From Cafeteria roenbergensis (lineage: Eukaryota > Sar > Bigyra > Bicosoecida > Cafeteriaceae): a stretch of 64,000 nucleotides of DNA. Under the pieces are notes generated by a model that worked only from the letters and a program-made list of their open reading frames with translations, made no database searches and was not told the origin of the DNA. The translations under genes and the position numbers were made by a program. Location of the stretch: the NCBI GenBank assembly GCA_008330645.1, contig VLTN01000002.1, positions 1,116,001 through 1,180,000 on the forward strand, given 5' to 3'. Shown here one piece after another: positions 31,128-41,932 of this stretch (position 1 is the first letter of the stretch; each line of letters opens with the position of its first letter).

Positions 31128-34100
31128 TCACTCGCAGGCAAACCCGACGCTGTCGGCGAGGCCCAGGCAATCGGCGGCCGCCACCGCCTCGCCGACAGCG
31201 CAGGCGGCAACCCTCGCAGCGGCATCCAAGCCAGCGCGAAGGCACTCCACAGCCCCCGCTGCGTCGCTGGCTGGCAGGTGTGAGCAGAAGTGAGGGGCTC
31301 TTCCGCCGACGACCTGGCAGGCCGCCGGCCATCCTGGAAGGATCATCGCTACGGTTGCTGGCAGTGCCGGCTCCGAGGCGGGGGCGCCGGCGCTCAGCCC
31401 AGCAGCCTGGAGAAGCAGGCTTGCGTCAGCTGAGGACGCCGCTCTGAGGGCGGAGCGGCGCTCCCACGCGGAGGCGAGCCAGGCCAGCTGCTCGGGCGCG
31501 AGCCCGGTCCGCTGCAGCGCCGCCAGCGGGCTGGAGAGGAACCTGGGAGCCAGCCGCGCCTGAGGCGGCGCCGGCAGCTCTGGAAAGTGGAGGATTGGCG
31601 CGAGGCGGACGGCGTCACGCCCACAGGCAGAGCCCGAGCCGGCAGGCACGCCTGCGGCACCGGCGGGCGCGGCTGGCGGCAGCGTGATGGTGGCCCGATG
31701 CGCGGGAGCTTCGCTGCCGTCCGCTGTTCCCCTCACCGACCAGCGACGCGGCCAGGCGCTGTGCAGAGCCCTCCACTCGCCGTCTCCGCCTGCCGCGAGC
31801 TGATCCGCCGATGCCGACGGCGACGGCGACGACGGCGGGGGCAGGCCGAGGCCGGCCGCGGCGGCAAGCTCTGCCGCGCGCCTGCCGGACCCGCCGCAGG
31901 CTCGCACCAGGGCGCCCCAGCGAAACAGCGGCACCGTGCAACTGAGAAGCGCCAGGGCCTGGGCGCTGGAAGCGATTGTGACGAGCGCAAGCGAGCCACC
32001 GTTCGCAGCGAGCCGCGCCTTGGCCGCCCGCGAGTCGAGCACGATGGAGAGGCTGGTCGACGCAGCGAGGAAGCGGGCTCGCTGGGCGAGCGACGTGGCT
32101 GCGGCGAGGGACGCGGGGTGCAGTCTTCCCGCAACGAGCGACGCGCCGCGCGCCCCCGACACGTCGAGCGCCGGGAGCGGGACGCGGAGCACCACGGCCC
32201 TGCGCCGGAGAGCCGCTGCCCTGGCCATCGACCCCAGCTGCACCCAGGCTGCGCACTGCAGCCTGAGCCAGAAGGCAGGGGACGCGGCCTCACGGGCGGT
32301 CAGCGCGCCCGTGGCCCGCACAGCCGCGATGAACACCCGCACGGCCTGGCGAAACCGCGCGACGCCCCGGAGGGCAGACGTGGTCGATGAGGCTTCCGCT
32401 TGCCCGGCGAGCGCGACGGCCGCCCTGGCGCCCTTGGCCACGTGCTGGCGGCCGGAAGAGGGGGAGGGGGGCACCTGGGGCGTGGCGCTCAGACCGGCGG
32501 CAGCAGCTGGGGAGGGGGCGGAGGCGGCGCCGGCGCCTCCCGCGGTGGCTGGCGCGGAGGGCCGCCCGTGCAGCCGATCAGCAGCCGGGCTGGCTGCGAT
32601 GGCACGGGACGCTGCCTGAGACATGCTCATAGCGGATAGCTTGACGGCGGGCAGCGAGTCGTCCTCGTCGGCCTCTGCGCTCGCCGTCCACGCCAGCGCT
32701 GCGGCCGCCTCCGCCGCGGATCCGGCCGGGTCTGATGCGGCAGAGGCGTCCCCGGTCGCGATGCGGTGGGCGCGGAAAGTCGCTAGCGCGGCATCGATCG
32801 CGAGCGCTCGCCGGCGCTGAAACGCCCTCGCCTTTCGCTCGGCCCAGGCGGCCGCCCACTCGGCACCCCGCCGCCACGCCCCTGCCTCGGGGTCGGCGTT
32901 GAGCCAGCGGGTTCCCACCCCGGCTTCGCCGAAGAGCTGCTCGGCGTACGACCACCAGCGCCTGGCCGCGAGCCGACGGGCGGACTCCCGCGCCGCCTGG
33001 GCCGGGCCTGCTCGCCAGCCTGACGCCGCGGAGCGCCCGCCTGACAGGGCTCCCCCCGAGGACGGCACGGCCGCTGCCTCTGACGCCTGCTGGGCCGACT
33101 GGCAGCCCCTGCGGAGGCCAGGGGGGACCGCCCCTCTACGCAGGTGGCGCGCCGCAGAGCTGCACACGGCGTCGATGCTCACGAGGTGCGGCTGCAGAGC
33201 CATCCCGAAGGAAGGGTCGAACAGGCCGTGGCCAGGCAGAGCCCACTGGAATCCGTTGCCGGCGGCGCAGGGGCAGGCGAGCTCCAGGGCGGAGGGCGGC
33301 GGGTCGTCTCCGGCACGCTCTGCGGCCGTCCGCGGTTCGTGCCCCGTCGGGGCAAACCCGCCGTCGCCGCCGCCGCCGCCAGCGGGGGCCGAGAGCGACG
33401 GGGCCATGCCCGGTGCGGTCGAGGAAGCGCCGTTGCGGCCCGGGGTGGAGCCGGAGGGCGCCGCGCGGCGGCCGATGGGGGAGTCACGCGCTGCCGGGGA
33501 GGCGCGGCCGCCGCCCACGGAGCGGCGCGGCTGCTTGGAGGCCACCCCGTCGATGGCTCGACGAGCAGCGGGGGAGAGAACGCTGGGCGGAGACAGCGGG
33601 GCCAAGTCTGAGGCAGGTGGCTGCGACACGGGTCGCTCCGCGGCCAGGGTCGGGGACGCCGGCGGGGTCGGCAGCGGCGCGGAGAGCGCCCAGGAGGCGG
33701 AGGACGAGGCCGTCGACAGCACGGCGGGCCCGAGCGAGCTGCCCTGGGCGTGGGCGGCAGCAGGCCGCGGGGGGCTGGAGGACACGCTGGAGGACGCGAG
33801 CTGGTCGTGGAGGACCTTGGCGGCGCGGGCTGTGGGGAGCGACGTCTCGACCAGGACCGTGGCCTGCGGAGGGGGGCGGGCGCGGGCGCCTGGGCCGCAG
33901 ACGATGCCCGCGTCCACCATCACGGGCCAGCCTGGAAGAGTCATGGTCCCAGTCATCACAACGGCGGACACGTGGCAGGGGGCCGGTGCAAAGAGAGCCC
34001 CTCCAGAGTCCATCTCGGCGCCATCACCGCCGTCGTCGACGCCCTCTCCCGCTGCGCCACGGCTTGCAGCGCCGCCGCTGCTGGCCATGGAGTCTGCGCC

Positions 34101-35468
34101 GCTTTGGCCGACCCCGTCCTCGTCGCTGTCCTCGCTGTCGCGCCCCACGAGGCTGTCGCTGTCGGCGATGGAGCCCGACGCCAGCGAGCCGCTGATGGCA
34201 GAGTGGAGGCTGCTCGCCGCCGAGAAGACAGATCCGCCGGCGCTGCTGCCCCGCGTGTACTCCGACGAAGCCAAGGGCTGGTGTGGCGACGCCATGGCAG
34301 CGGCGGCGGCGGCGGCAGCGGCGGCAGCAGCGGCGGCAGCGGCGGGGGAGGAGGAGCCGGCGGGCAGGCCCTCAGCCTCGGCGTCCTGGCCAAGGGCCGC
34401 GCTGCCGGGGCTTGTGATCGAGAGGCGGCGACCCCACCGGGTGCGGGCGGCGAGGATGACGCTGTCCGGCGAGCCGGGCGTGGCCTCGGTGCGGGAAGGG
34501 GCCGCTCCCCCCGTTGCTGCAGCAGCAGCGGGGGCGGGGGCGCGCTGGCCGACTGCCGCAAGCGCTGATGGCGCCCTCTCTGGCGGCCCGATGTTGGTCG
34601 CGAAGGAAAGTGCCATGGAGACGCCAACTGCGCCCAGCGCGCCGCCTGGCATCAGCGCAGCGGCGGGAGAGCCGCTGCCAGCCGCGCCGCCCCCCGCCCC
34701 GCGGGCAAGCCACTCCCCGCTGCGGCGCTTGGGCCTCGCTGCGACGAAGTCCTCCGTGAACCTCACGGAGCTGGCAACGGAGCCACTCGGGGCCGCGTCC
34801 GGCGCGCGGCAAAGCTGCAACTCCCAGACCGCCTGTGCGCCCTCCGCTGCCGGAAGGACGAGCGCGGCTACGCTGCTCCCGTCTGCAACGCGCTGGGCAG
34901 TTGCCCAGCGCTGCGCGCCTCGCTTTGGAGTGCCCGCGCCGGTCACGACGACCTGGAGCCGCAGCCAAGTGTCGTCCGGCAGGCAAACGGGAAGCGCCCG
35001 CACCACAATCAGAGACGATGCCCCCGGCCGTTCTGGCGGCTGGGGTCCTGCAATGGGCGCGTCCATTGGCCAGAGCGTGCCCAGGGTGCGGGGAGGAATG
35101 GCGAGCATCAAATCTGCCTGCGGACCGTGCTCCCGCAAGACGCAAGTGATCTCCTCCATCCCCTCCCCCACCTCGAAGCGGGTCATCGCGTGCTGCCCAG
35201 GCCAGGCCGCCCCGATCTCGCGACAGAGCGCGACTTCGAGCCAATCCCCGCGGTCCGGAACACCGTCGAGTCGAGCGCAAGTCGAGCCATCCGCTGCGGT
35301 CTCAGCCGCGACCCAGCCCTGTCCGGGAGGAAGCGCCTGGGGGTCTGCCCGATGGTCCACCTTGCTCTTTGGAAAGTTAGCGCGGAGGCGGCAAGCAACT
35401 CTTGCTGCTCGCAGCGGCCGCACCCGTCCGTCACGGCCGTGACCAAGCAGCCGTACGGCAATGGGCAT
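31128..35468 (-). CDS. Large unknown protein with internal repeats
   Basis: One open frame; from the first in-frame ATG (35468) it codes 1446 residues. The frame is open for another 107 codons upstream without an ATG, so a 5' exon is possible. I do not recognise the family. Visible structure: two N-terminal copies of a unit with W-x-A-x-x-x-x-A-D-G-S followed by a W-x-x-x-L-C-R block and a Phe (WVAAETAADGSTCARL ... WLEVALCRE, and WATAQRVADGSSVAAL ... WELQLCRA), suggesting duplicated beta-sandwich domains. Two far-apart copies of LPGWP follow (MTLPGWPVMVDAG near 33925 and MILPGWPAACQVVGG near 31345). The middle is Ala/Ser/Pro-rich and low-complexity, including a poly-Ala run. The C-terminal third is Ala-rich and probably helical. 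No signal peptide or clear TM segment. Confidence 0.7.
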   Translation of the reverse strand: MPIAVRLLGHGRDGRVRPLRAARVACRLRANFPKSKVDHRADPQALPPGQGWVAAETAADGSTCARLDGVPDRGDWLEVALCREIGAAWPGQHAMTRFEVGEGMEEITCVLREHGPQADLMLAIPPRTLGTLWPMDAPIAGPQPPERPGASSLIVVRALPVCLPDDTWLRLQVVVTGAGTPKRGAQRWATAQRVADGSSVAALVLPAAEGAQAVWELQLCRAPDAAPSGSVASSVRFTEDFVAARPKRRSGEWLARGAGGGAAGSGSPAAALMPGGALGAVGVSMALSFATNIGPPERAPSALAAVGQRAPAPAAAAATGGAAPSRTEATPGSPDSVILAARTRWGRRLSITSPGSAALGQDAEAEGLPAGSSSPAAAAAAAAAAAAAAAAMASPHQPLASSEYTRGSSAGGSVFSAASSLHSAISGSLASGSIADSDSLVGRDSEDSDEDGVGQSGADSMASSGGAASRGAAGEGVDDGGDGAEMDSGGALFAPAPCHVSAVVMTGTMTLPGWPVMVDAGIVCGPGARARPPPQATVLVETSLPTARAAKVLHDQLASSSVSSSPPRPAAAHAQGSSLGPAVLSTASSSASWALSAPLPTPPASPTLAAERPVSQPPASDLAPLSPPSVLSPAARRAIDGVASKQPRRSVGGGRASPAARDSPIGRRAAPSGSTPGRNGASSTAPGMAPSLSAPAGGGGGDGGFAPTGHEPRTAAERAGDDPPPSALELACPCAAGNGFQWALPGHGLFDPSFGMALQPHLVSIDAVCSSAARHLRRGAVPPGLRRGCQSAQQASEAAAVPSSGGALSGGRSAASGWRAGPAQAARESARRLAARRWWSYAEQLFGEAGVGTRWLNADPEAGAWRRGAEWAAAWAERKARAFQRRRALAIDAALATFRAHRIATGDASAASDPAGSAAEAAAALAWTASAEADEDDSLPAVKLSAMSMSQAASRAIAASPAADRLHGRPSAPATAGGAGAASAPSPAAAAGLSATPQVPPSPSSGRQHVAKGARAAVALAGQAEASSTTSALRGVARFRQAVRVFIAAVRATGALTAREAASPAFWLRLQCAAWVQLGSMARAAALRRRAVVLRVPLPALDVSGARGASLVAGRLHPASLAAATSLAQRARFLAASTSLSIVLDSRAAKARLAANGGSLALVTIASSAQALALLSCTVPLFRWGALVRACGGSGRRAAELAAAAGLGLPPPSSPSPSASADQLAAGGDGEWRALHSAWPRRWSVRGTADGSEAPAHRATITLPPAAPAGAAGVPAGSGSACGRDAVRLAPILHFPELPAPPQARLAPRFLSSPLAALQRTGLAPEQLAWLASAWERRSALRAASSADASLLLQAAGLSAGAPASEPALPATVAMILPGWPAACQVVGGRAPHFCSHLPASDAAGAVECLRAGLDAAARVAACAVGEAVAAADCLGLADSVGFACE

Positions 35469-36669
35469 TGTCGGCTGCCCAGCTGCTCGCGGAGCAAAAC
35501 ACAGACCCTGCCCGCTCGCAACGACAATGAGCAGCACTGGGGCGGCCCAGGGCGAGTCCTGCACCTTGTGGGCCTGTGACTCGTTGTCGCACGGCCGCAG
35601 TCGCGGAGCAGTCACCACTCCCCAGCGCGGGCGGTAGAGCAAAGCTTGCCTGGCTGCCGCAATGGCCGCTGCAGGCGCACACCAGTGACGCCCTGGGTGC
35701 CGACGCGCACAGCAAAGGTATATGTTCCGAGCGAGGTGAGAGCGCTTGCCGCTTGCCCTCGGGAGATTGGCCGCCAGGTCTTGCCTCACGGACGTTGCAC
35801 TTTCCGTTTCGATTCTTCACCAGCCACACTCGTGCTGCCTTGCAAGTGCAACGAAGCGAAACCGAAGCTCGCGGTGCGGTGCATGCTACAACAACGCGCT
35901 ATCCCGTGTGTGCAGCTCGTGGAGCGTCGTATGGAACGCACATTGGGTTTTGTTATTGTTACTCCTGGACTCAGAAAACAAAAAAAAATACTTGTGTTCG
36001 TGAAAAGCCAACCAGTGTCTCCCTTCACCAATGACCGTCTTGTACCTATAATTGTCGTGGCTATTCTTGTGCTACGTGTCGCCTTTCGCCTGTTGAAAGG
36101 TCAGACCAGACGTTAGTTTGCCAGCATCGACGGACTCACAAGGGTACAAGATATTGTGATGCGACAGTTTGTCACATCGATGCATCCTAAACGCCCGGCG
36201 AAACGTTTGGCATGAGACCACAACCGCATCGATCTGCGCAACGGGCGATAGAGAAGCGTGGTCCCGTCAACCGTTGTGCTTTTCACGCTAAACACATGTT
36301 CACTGTTGCGCTTTGGTTGGTGTCTGCTCCAGCAGAAGTTTCGCTTGTACCACGGCTCTCGCGACCCGCAGATGCGGCCAGGTGCTTCCTTGTTGCACCT
36401 CAGATTGGCCGCAGCCCAGTCACCAAACGTGAAACGAGTCACGGGAGCAGGTCGCAAGAAACTGGGGTGCCTGGCCCGGAGCCCGTTTGAGCGGGCTGCG
36501 GCAGAGCCGCGCCGGCCTGTGAAGCGCGGAGCGCAGCTTGCGCCCAAGCGCCCCGCCGGCGGCCACAGGCCCACCCGTGGTGGAAAGGCGCGCGGCAGGC
36601 GTGCCCCCGACCTTCACCGACCGCCGCCGGTCCAGTCGAATCCCGCCGAGCGGCGAGCGCGGGCTTGCC
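35469..36669. promoter_or_regulatory. Long divergent spacer with AT-richer island
   Basis: 1201 bp between divergent start codons of the large unknown gene and the Nup88 gene, by far the longest gene-free stretch. From about 35800 to 36450 base composition drops to roughly half GC, unlike the rest of the window, with an A9 run (35980-35988), a T-rich patch before it (ggttttgttattgttactcc) and a hairpin (36158-36178). Short ORFs cross it on both strands but show no family. It could hold promoters, an origin, a non-coding RNA or the remains of an insertion; I cannot tell which. Confidence 0.5.
36158..36178. other. Near-perfect hairpin (9-bp arms, 3-base loop)
   Basis: GATGCGACA, loop GTT, TGTCACATC: the arms pair except for one central C/A mismatch. 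It lies in the AT-richer island. Role unknown. Confidence 0.7.
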
Positions 36670-37910
36670 ATGCCTTTCGTGATGCCCCAGCCTCGGGCCA
36701 CGGAAACGCGCCGCGCAGCTCCTCTGCGGCTGCTGACCCGGGCCACGTTCGAGTCCGAGGGCAGCTCTGTGGACGTTGTGGTGGGCGTGGTCGGCGACGG
36801 GTCGGGCCGCTGGGAGCTGGCGGCAGGGCTGGCGGCATCTTTGGGCGAAGGCGACGGTTCGCTCGCGCTGCCGCTGCGCCTGGCCCTCAGCGACGGCACT
36901 GACGTGCCCGACAGCACCCACACCGTCCAGTTGAACGACAGCGGGGACAAGCTCCTCATTGCGTGCCACACATCAGTGCTCGTGGTGGAAATCCCGGCCG
37001 ACGAGCTGCTCAAGGCCCTGCTCGACAGCCCAGGCCGAGCCTCGGGCGCCCCGAGTGTCATCTACAGCGGCAGGTGCGCCGTGGTGGGAGCGGGGTCCCT
37101 ACGGGCGGGCGCCCAGGTCCGTCGCGCCCTGTGGCACCCGCATGCTCCGGAGGCGATCGCCTTGCTCACAGACTCCTCCCTCCTCGTCTTCGACGTCACG
37201 GCCTCGCTTGCGTCGCCTGCCGTCAGCTGCTCCCTGCGCGGTGCGCTGCCCCCCGGCGGCGCCGCCGTGTCTGTGGCCTTTGGGGAGCCGCGGTCGGCCA
37301 TGGAGGCCCTGTCGGCCTTTGTGCTGATCGACTCGGGGGCGGTGTTCTGTCTCTGCCCCGTGGTGGTGCCGGGCACGGTTCTCCACAAGGACCAAATTGC
37401 GGCCATGAAGGCCGACCTGGAGGCGAGCGGCTTGCCCGGAGAGCAGGTGCAGGAGACCGAGCGATGGATCGACACCATCGCTGCCCCAGCCGGCGCCTCG
37501 GCGGAGGGAGGCGCCGGCGGAGGCGCGAGCATGCGCGCGGCAGCAGCGGCGTCGCTGGGCCACCACGCTACCGTCAAGGGCGAGGAGGAGGGCTGGGTGG
37601 CGCTGTGGCCTCGCGACGACACCCGGCCGCGCGAGCCCCGGCCGCAAGGACCCATCTCGACGGCTAGCATCGCCAACGGCGTGCTGGGCGTGCCGGGAGC
37701 ACGCGCAACGGACATTGCCGTTGTGCCTGCTCACGCCTGCGCCCACACGGCGCTGCTCGTCGCCGGCCTGGACCGCGTCGGCGCCTGCCCACTGCTCTCA
37801 GCCGCCTTCACCCTCGAGCCGATCCTTCCAGTTGACCGCCTCGCAGGCGCCAGAGGCCCTGCCGCGCGGGCTGTTCCCTTCCTTACTGCCGCGACAACGG
37901 CCCCCGGCAC

Positions 37911-37943
<33 letters not shown>

Positions 37944-40590
37944 CGCGGCCCCGGCTGCGTCGTCGACGGCGTGGGAGGTGCTGCCGGCGTTTTCCAGAGC
38001 CAGCGCCGCCGTGGCCACTGGTGGCGGGCAGGCCACGCAGACGCGCGGGCCGTGCCTCGCCGCCTGCCCGCAGCCGGAGCTGGCCGGCCAGCCCCGCCTC
38101 GTCGACCGCTTCCCCCCCCCGGTGGTGAGCGTGTCCCAGTCCGGAGCGGGCACTGGCGACCACGCCCTGCTGGCGTGGGGCGGCGGCGCGGCCGTCCTTC
38201 CCATGCCGTGGCTCGCGGCCCTTGCCGCAGCCGCCGACGGCAGGCCGCCCCCAGCCGGCGTGTCTCTCGCCACCCCGTTCGGAAGGGCGGAGGACGCCCG
38301 CACTGTTGCCCGGGCACGCACTGAGTCCGAGGACGCGGCGGCCCAGCCGGCGTCCTCCTCCTCCACGTCCATGGTCCGGTTTGCCCCCCGCGCTGTGGTG
38401 CACGGCTGCGTGCAAGGGGCAGCCTCGTCGTCGTCCTCCTCCTCCATTCTGGCGGAGGTCCTGGTGCTGGCTGGGGCGCCGGCCGCCAGGGGCTCCACGC
38501 TCCTCGCGCGTGCTTCCACCGTGGCCATCGGCGGCAGCGCGCTCTCCGCTCTCTCCGCCTCCTCCGCGGCGGACGAGCCTGCCGCGCTGAGCAGGGCCGA
38601 GCAGGTGCTGGCGCAGAAGCTGCAGGAGCTGGCCGACGCCCGCGCCCGCGACGCGGCAGTCCTCCTCCCGCTCTCTTCCCGCGTCATGTCCGTTGCAGCC
38701 GACGCCATGGGGGTGGACGAGGCCGAGGCCGAGGCCGCGCTGTTCGAGCCGCCCTCCGTTGACGAGGTCCTGGGCTCCCCGCAGCAACAAGACCCGGCCG
38801 CAGACAGCGTGCCGGCCTTCGTCGCGGCGATGGACCGCGCGTTCCACCACTTCCACCGCGCTGTGCGAGGGGTCACCGCTGTGCGCGCCACGGTAGGCGC
38901 CCGCATGGCGCGGCTCGTGGCGCAGGTGGAGACGCTCTCCGCCCGCGCTGCCATCGTCCAGGCAGCCACAGAGCAGGACATTGCCGACATCACGGGCGAG
39001 AACGCTGCCGACGACGCCGGCCCCTCCCTCCTCGACCTCATGGACCAGTGCCACGAAACCGCGCTGGAGCAGTGCGAGCGAGCGGAGGAGCTCGCGCGTC
39101 GAGCGGCCCAGCAGCTGACCGAGGTCGGCCCCGAGGAGAGGACGATTCACAAGGCCGTGGGCGACGTGGGCGCGGAGGCGCGCACTCTCGCCGCCACCGT
39201 GGCCAGCATCAGGGCAGAGCTCGACGCGTCCATCGTGAGGGCCCTCCGCGAGCGCCTGGCCTCGCCCCAGGCGTCCAAGACGGCGGGAAGCATGGTGGCG
39301 CGGGCGCTTCGCTCTAGGGGCGGAGGCGCGGCGTTGGGCTCTGCCGACGCCCTTCGCGCCCTTCGCTCGCCCCAGGCGAAGCGGCCGGGCCGCAGCCGGC
39401 TCACCGCTGGCGCGCGAGCCGCTGGGCCGGACGGCATGTCCGTTGTGTCGGGGGCTTCGGCCAAGCGCCTTTCCACGTCGCTGGCCGTGAGCGGGGCCGG
39501 GGGCCAGGCGGTCACGGAGGGGGACGCCAGGCGCGCGTCCAACCACGGGATCCAGATGCGCGCCCGCGTGCGCGCCCTCTGGGCCCAGCTGCAGCAGCTG
39601 GAGGCCGAGGCCGACGCGCAGGTGGAGCGGCTTGCGCTCCGAGGCGTTCCCCGCGACGACGGCGACACGGAGGCGAGCGCTCTGGCTGACCTGATGCGCT
39701 CCAGACTCACGCTGGGAGCGGGCACCCCTCGGGCGCGGAGCGGTGTGATGTCGCCCGCGGGACGGCTCCCCGCGTTCCTCTCCCCGCAGGGCCGCGCAGC
39801 GCCCGGCAGGGTGCTCTTCAGCGTCTCCCAGTCGCCCGGCGGCGCGAGCGAGTGGGCCGCGTCCGGGATGCGCAGCGGCCCTGGGCGCCCCCTCGGCGGC
39901 AACGCGGGCAGCGCGAGCAGGGGCGAACGGGGAGCTGGCGGCGCCCAGTCTGGGCCGGGCGCTGCGGCAGGCTCGGCTGCGCCCGAGGCCACAGCAGCGG
40001 CAGCAGGGGCAGCGGCAGCGCCGGCCGCAGCCTCCGTCACCGGTGAAGGAGGCGCAGCGGCAGGCTGGGACGAGGCCTCTGGCGGGAGCAACAGCCCGGA
40101 CTCCGATGCCGACAAGACATCCTTCTCGCCGGCCCTCGGCGCCAGCCGCGCCCCTATGGCCAGCCCGGCGGGTACGGGTTTCGCCGCTCCGACGCCCTTC
40201 TCCCACCGCTTCGGCGTGGACGCGCCCGCAGCCGCTCGCGGCCCGGCGGACGCTGGGTCCATGGCCAGCACGCCCGCAGGCTTGGCCTGGGGAACGCCCC
40301 GCGTGGGCGCGTCGGCTCTCTTTGGGGCTACACCAGGGTATCCCGGGGGGCAGCAGTCGAGCCTGCACACCGGCCAGCTGCAGGCCACCCCCTTCCTCCC
40401 GCGCAACGCCACTCCGTCGGCTCAGTCGTTGGTGGGGCGCACGCCCGCCGGGGCGGCGGGCAACGTCGCGTGGGGGCCCGTGGACGAGACACCCGGCATC
40501 GGGCCAAGCTACAGCCGAGACAGCGAGGGAAGCGCCGTCGTCGGGTCCGTGCCGCGGGCGGAGCAGGCGTCCTTCACGCAGTTTGGCTGA
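36670..40590 (+). CDS. NUP88: Nup88/Nup82-like nucleoporin
   Basis: Probable cytoplasmic-side nuclear pore protein that anchors mRNA export factors. Single exon, 1306 residues from the first in-frame ATG; animal Nup88 has about 740. The N-terminal half fits the Nup88 propeller: VQLNDSGDKLLIACHTSVLVVEIP, then VRRALWHPHAPEAIALLTDSSLLVFDV, then FVLIDSGAVFCLCPVVVPG and a conserved-like TALLVAGLDRVGAC block. A long heptad-rich region (about 640-1010) matches the C-terminal coiled coil (LMDQCHETALEQCERAEELARRAAQQL). A poly-Gln run (415-424) and Ala/Ser inserts add length, and the C-terminal 250 residues are disordered with Gly, Pro and scattered Phe (FAAPTPFSHRFG) but without regular FG repeats. 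The family call rests on the order and spacing of blocks rather than one signature motif. Confidence 0.7.
37912..37941 (+). repeat. (CAG)10 run coding poly-Gln in the Nup88-like gene
   Basis: Ten pure CAG codons in frame (residues 415-424), between the propeller and a Ser-rich linker. Confidence 0.9.
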
Positions 40591-40840
40591 CTCATGTCAT
40601 TGTCCCAGCGTGTGGCGCTGCTCGGCAGGAGCAGGCGCTGCACTTCCCGGGTTTGACAGGAGCGCGTGGCGGTCGGTTGAGGGGCCCTTCGGGCGGGTTG
40701 TGCGCATGAGCGTGGCCGGGAGCGGGGAGGAACACTCGCTCGCAAGCATTGAATCCGATTTCCACAGGCACTCGCGAAGCTCGCTTGCACACACAGCACG
40801 GCCCCAACCGCAAGGGAGCCACGCAGCGCGAGCACGCGGC

Positions 40841-41696
40841 CTACTCCGACTTGGGGTCCACTTCCAGAGCGGGCGCGTCAGTCACGCCGAGCGCCTCGCG
40901 CAGGAAGGTGCCGGCGTCCGACTTGGTGAAGCCGCCAGTGGGCTCCACGAAGGCCCAGGTGATCTTCCCGTCCTCGATGAGCATGCTGCTGCGGCGGGCA
41001 CGCATGTTGCCCAGCGCAGGGGTCGCGTCGAACAGGGTTCCGAGCTCGGCGTTGAACTTGCCGGTTGTGTCGGCAAGGAAGCGGATCTTGCCCGCGGCGC
41101 CCGAGGCCTCGCCAAAGGCCTTCATCACGAACCTGCGGGTCGCGCGGGGCAAGAGGGACGCACGCGGGCAATCGCAGGGGAGGCGGTGGCGTGGGGGAGC
41201 TGCGCCTCAGCGCCGAGGGACCTTTGCGCGAGAGCCGGAACTGGACCTCGCCAAGCATCTCACGGGTCGTTCACGCTTGCGCAGACAACAGCATCCACGC
41301 CCGCAGCCTTGATCCGGTCGAAGTGGGCGATGAAGCCGGGAAGGTGCGACACCGAGCACGTGGGGGTGAATGCGCCCGGGATGAAGAACAGCGCCACCTT
41401 CTTGCCAAGGTCGGCGATGCGGATCTGCGGCGGCGCGGGGGCAAGGCGTCGGCCGAGCAGCCCAGTGTGGCAATGGCCGGCCCCGGGTGTAGGTTGGGAA
41501 TCGGCCCCGCGGCGGAAAAACAAACCAAAACAAAGTCGGGGGCACGGACAGCTTGTCCAGGTCCCGTCATCGTCGTGACGTGGCGGGCGATGCAGCTTTT
41601 GCTCACAGGGTTGGCGGGGCTGTCCTCGAAGAGCGGCTCTTCGGGCGCGGCGGTGCCGACGAGGTCCGAGACAATCGTGATGGTTGCGCCAGCCAT
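40841..41696 (-). CDS. Type II peroxiredoxin (PrxII / PRDX5 family)
   Basis: Thiol peroxidase that reduces hydrogen peroxide and alkyl peroxides. Exons 41607-41696, 41264-41424 and 40841-41132 give 180 residues, the normal family size. The peroxidatic Cys is Cys53 in PGAFTPTCS; a second Cys lies 25 residues later (Cys78, in VVCASVNDPF), the spacing of the resolving Cys of plant and fungal PrxII, while the C-terminal Cys used by animal PRDX5 is absent. The junction of exons 2 and 3 rebuilds the conserved VNDPFVMKAFGE. Further blocks: KIRFLADTTGKFNAELG, RSSMLIEDGKI and VEPTGGFTKSDA. No obvious targeting peptide, so probably cytosolic. Convergent with the Nup88 gene (250-bp spacer). Confidence 0.94.
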
Positions 41697-41932
41697 GTTC
41701 TCGATTGGAGCTGTGGAGTGCGCCGGAGCGGGCGCGGGCAGCGCGGGTTGCAGAGCAGGGCCGCGTTGCTCGTGGATGAGGTGGCCGGTCTCGGGCGAGT
41801 TCTTCCGCGAGCCGGCTGGCCGGCCACAGCAATGGGCCACCGCAGCGCAAGCCATGCCGCCACTGCACCACGCGCGACTTTGAGTCTTTCTCAATCTCGG
41901 CAATCATGCGCGCACACAAGAGCCCGAAACGC

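Noticed and set aside
32899-35442. 847-codon open frame antisense to the large unknown gene
   Set aside because: No recognisable domain, Ala/Ser/Pro composition mirrors the sense gene. The sense frame is longer and has internal repeats, so it was preferred, though neither has homology support.
36113-36574. Minus-strand ORF of 153 codons in the AT-richer island, with unusual codon use, as a transposase or reverse-transcriptase fragment
   Set aside because: No catalytic motif or family resemblance was found; its composition simply follows the island.
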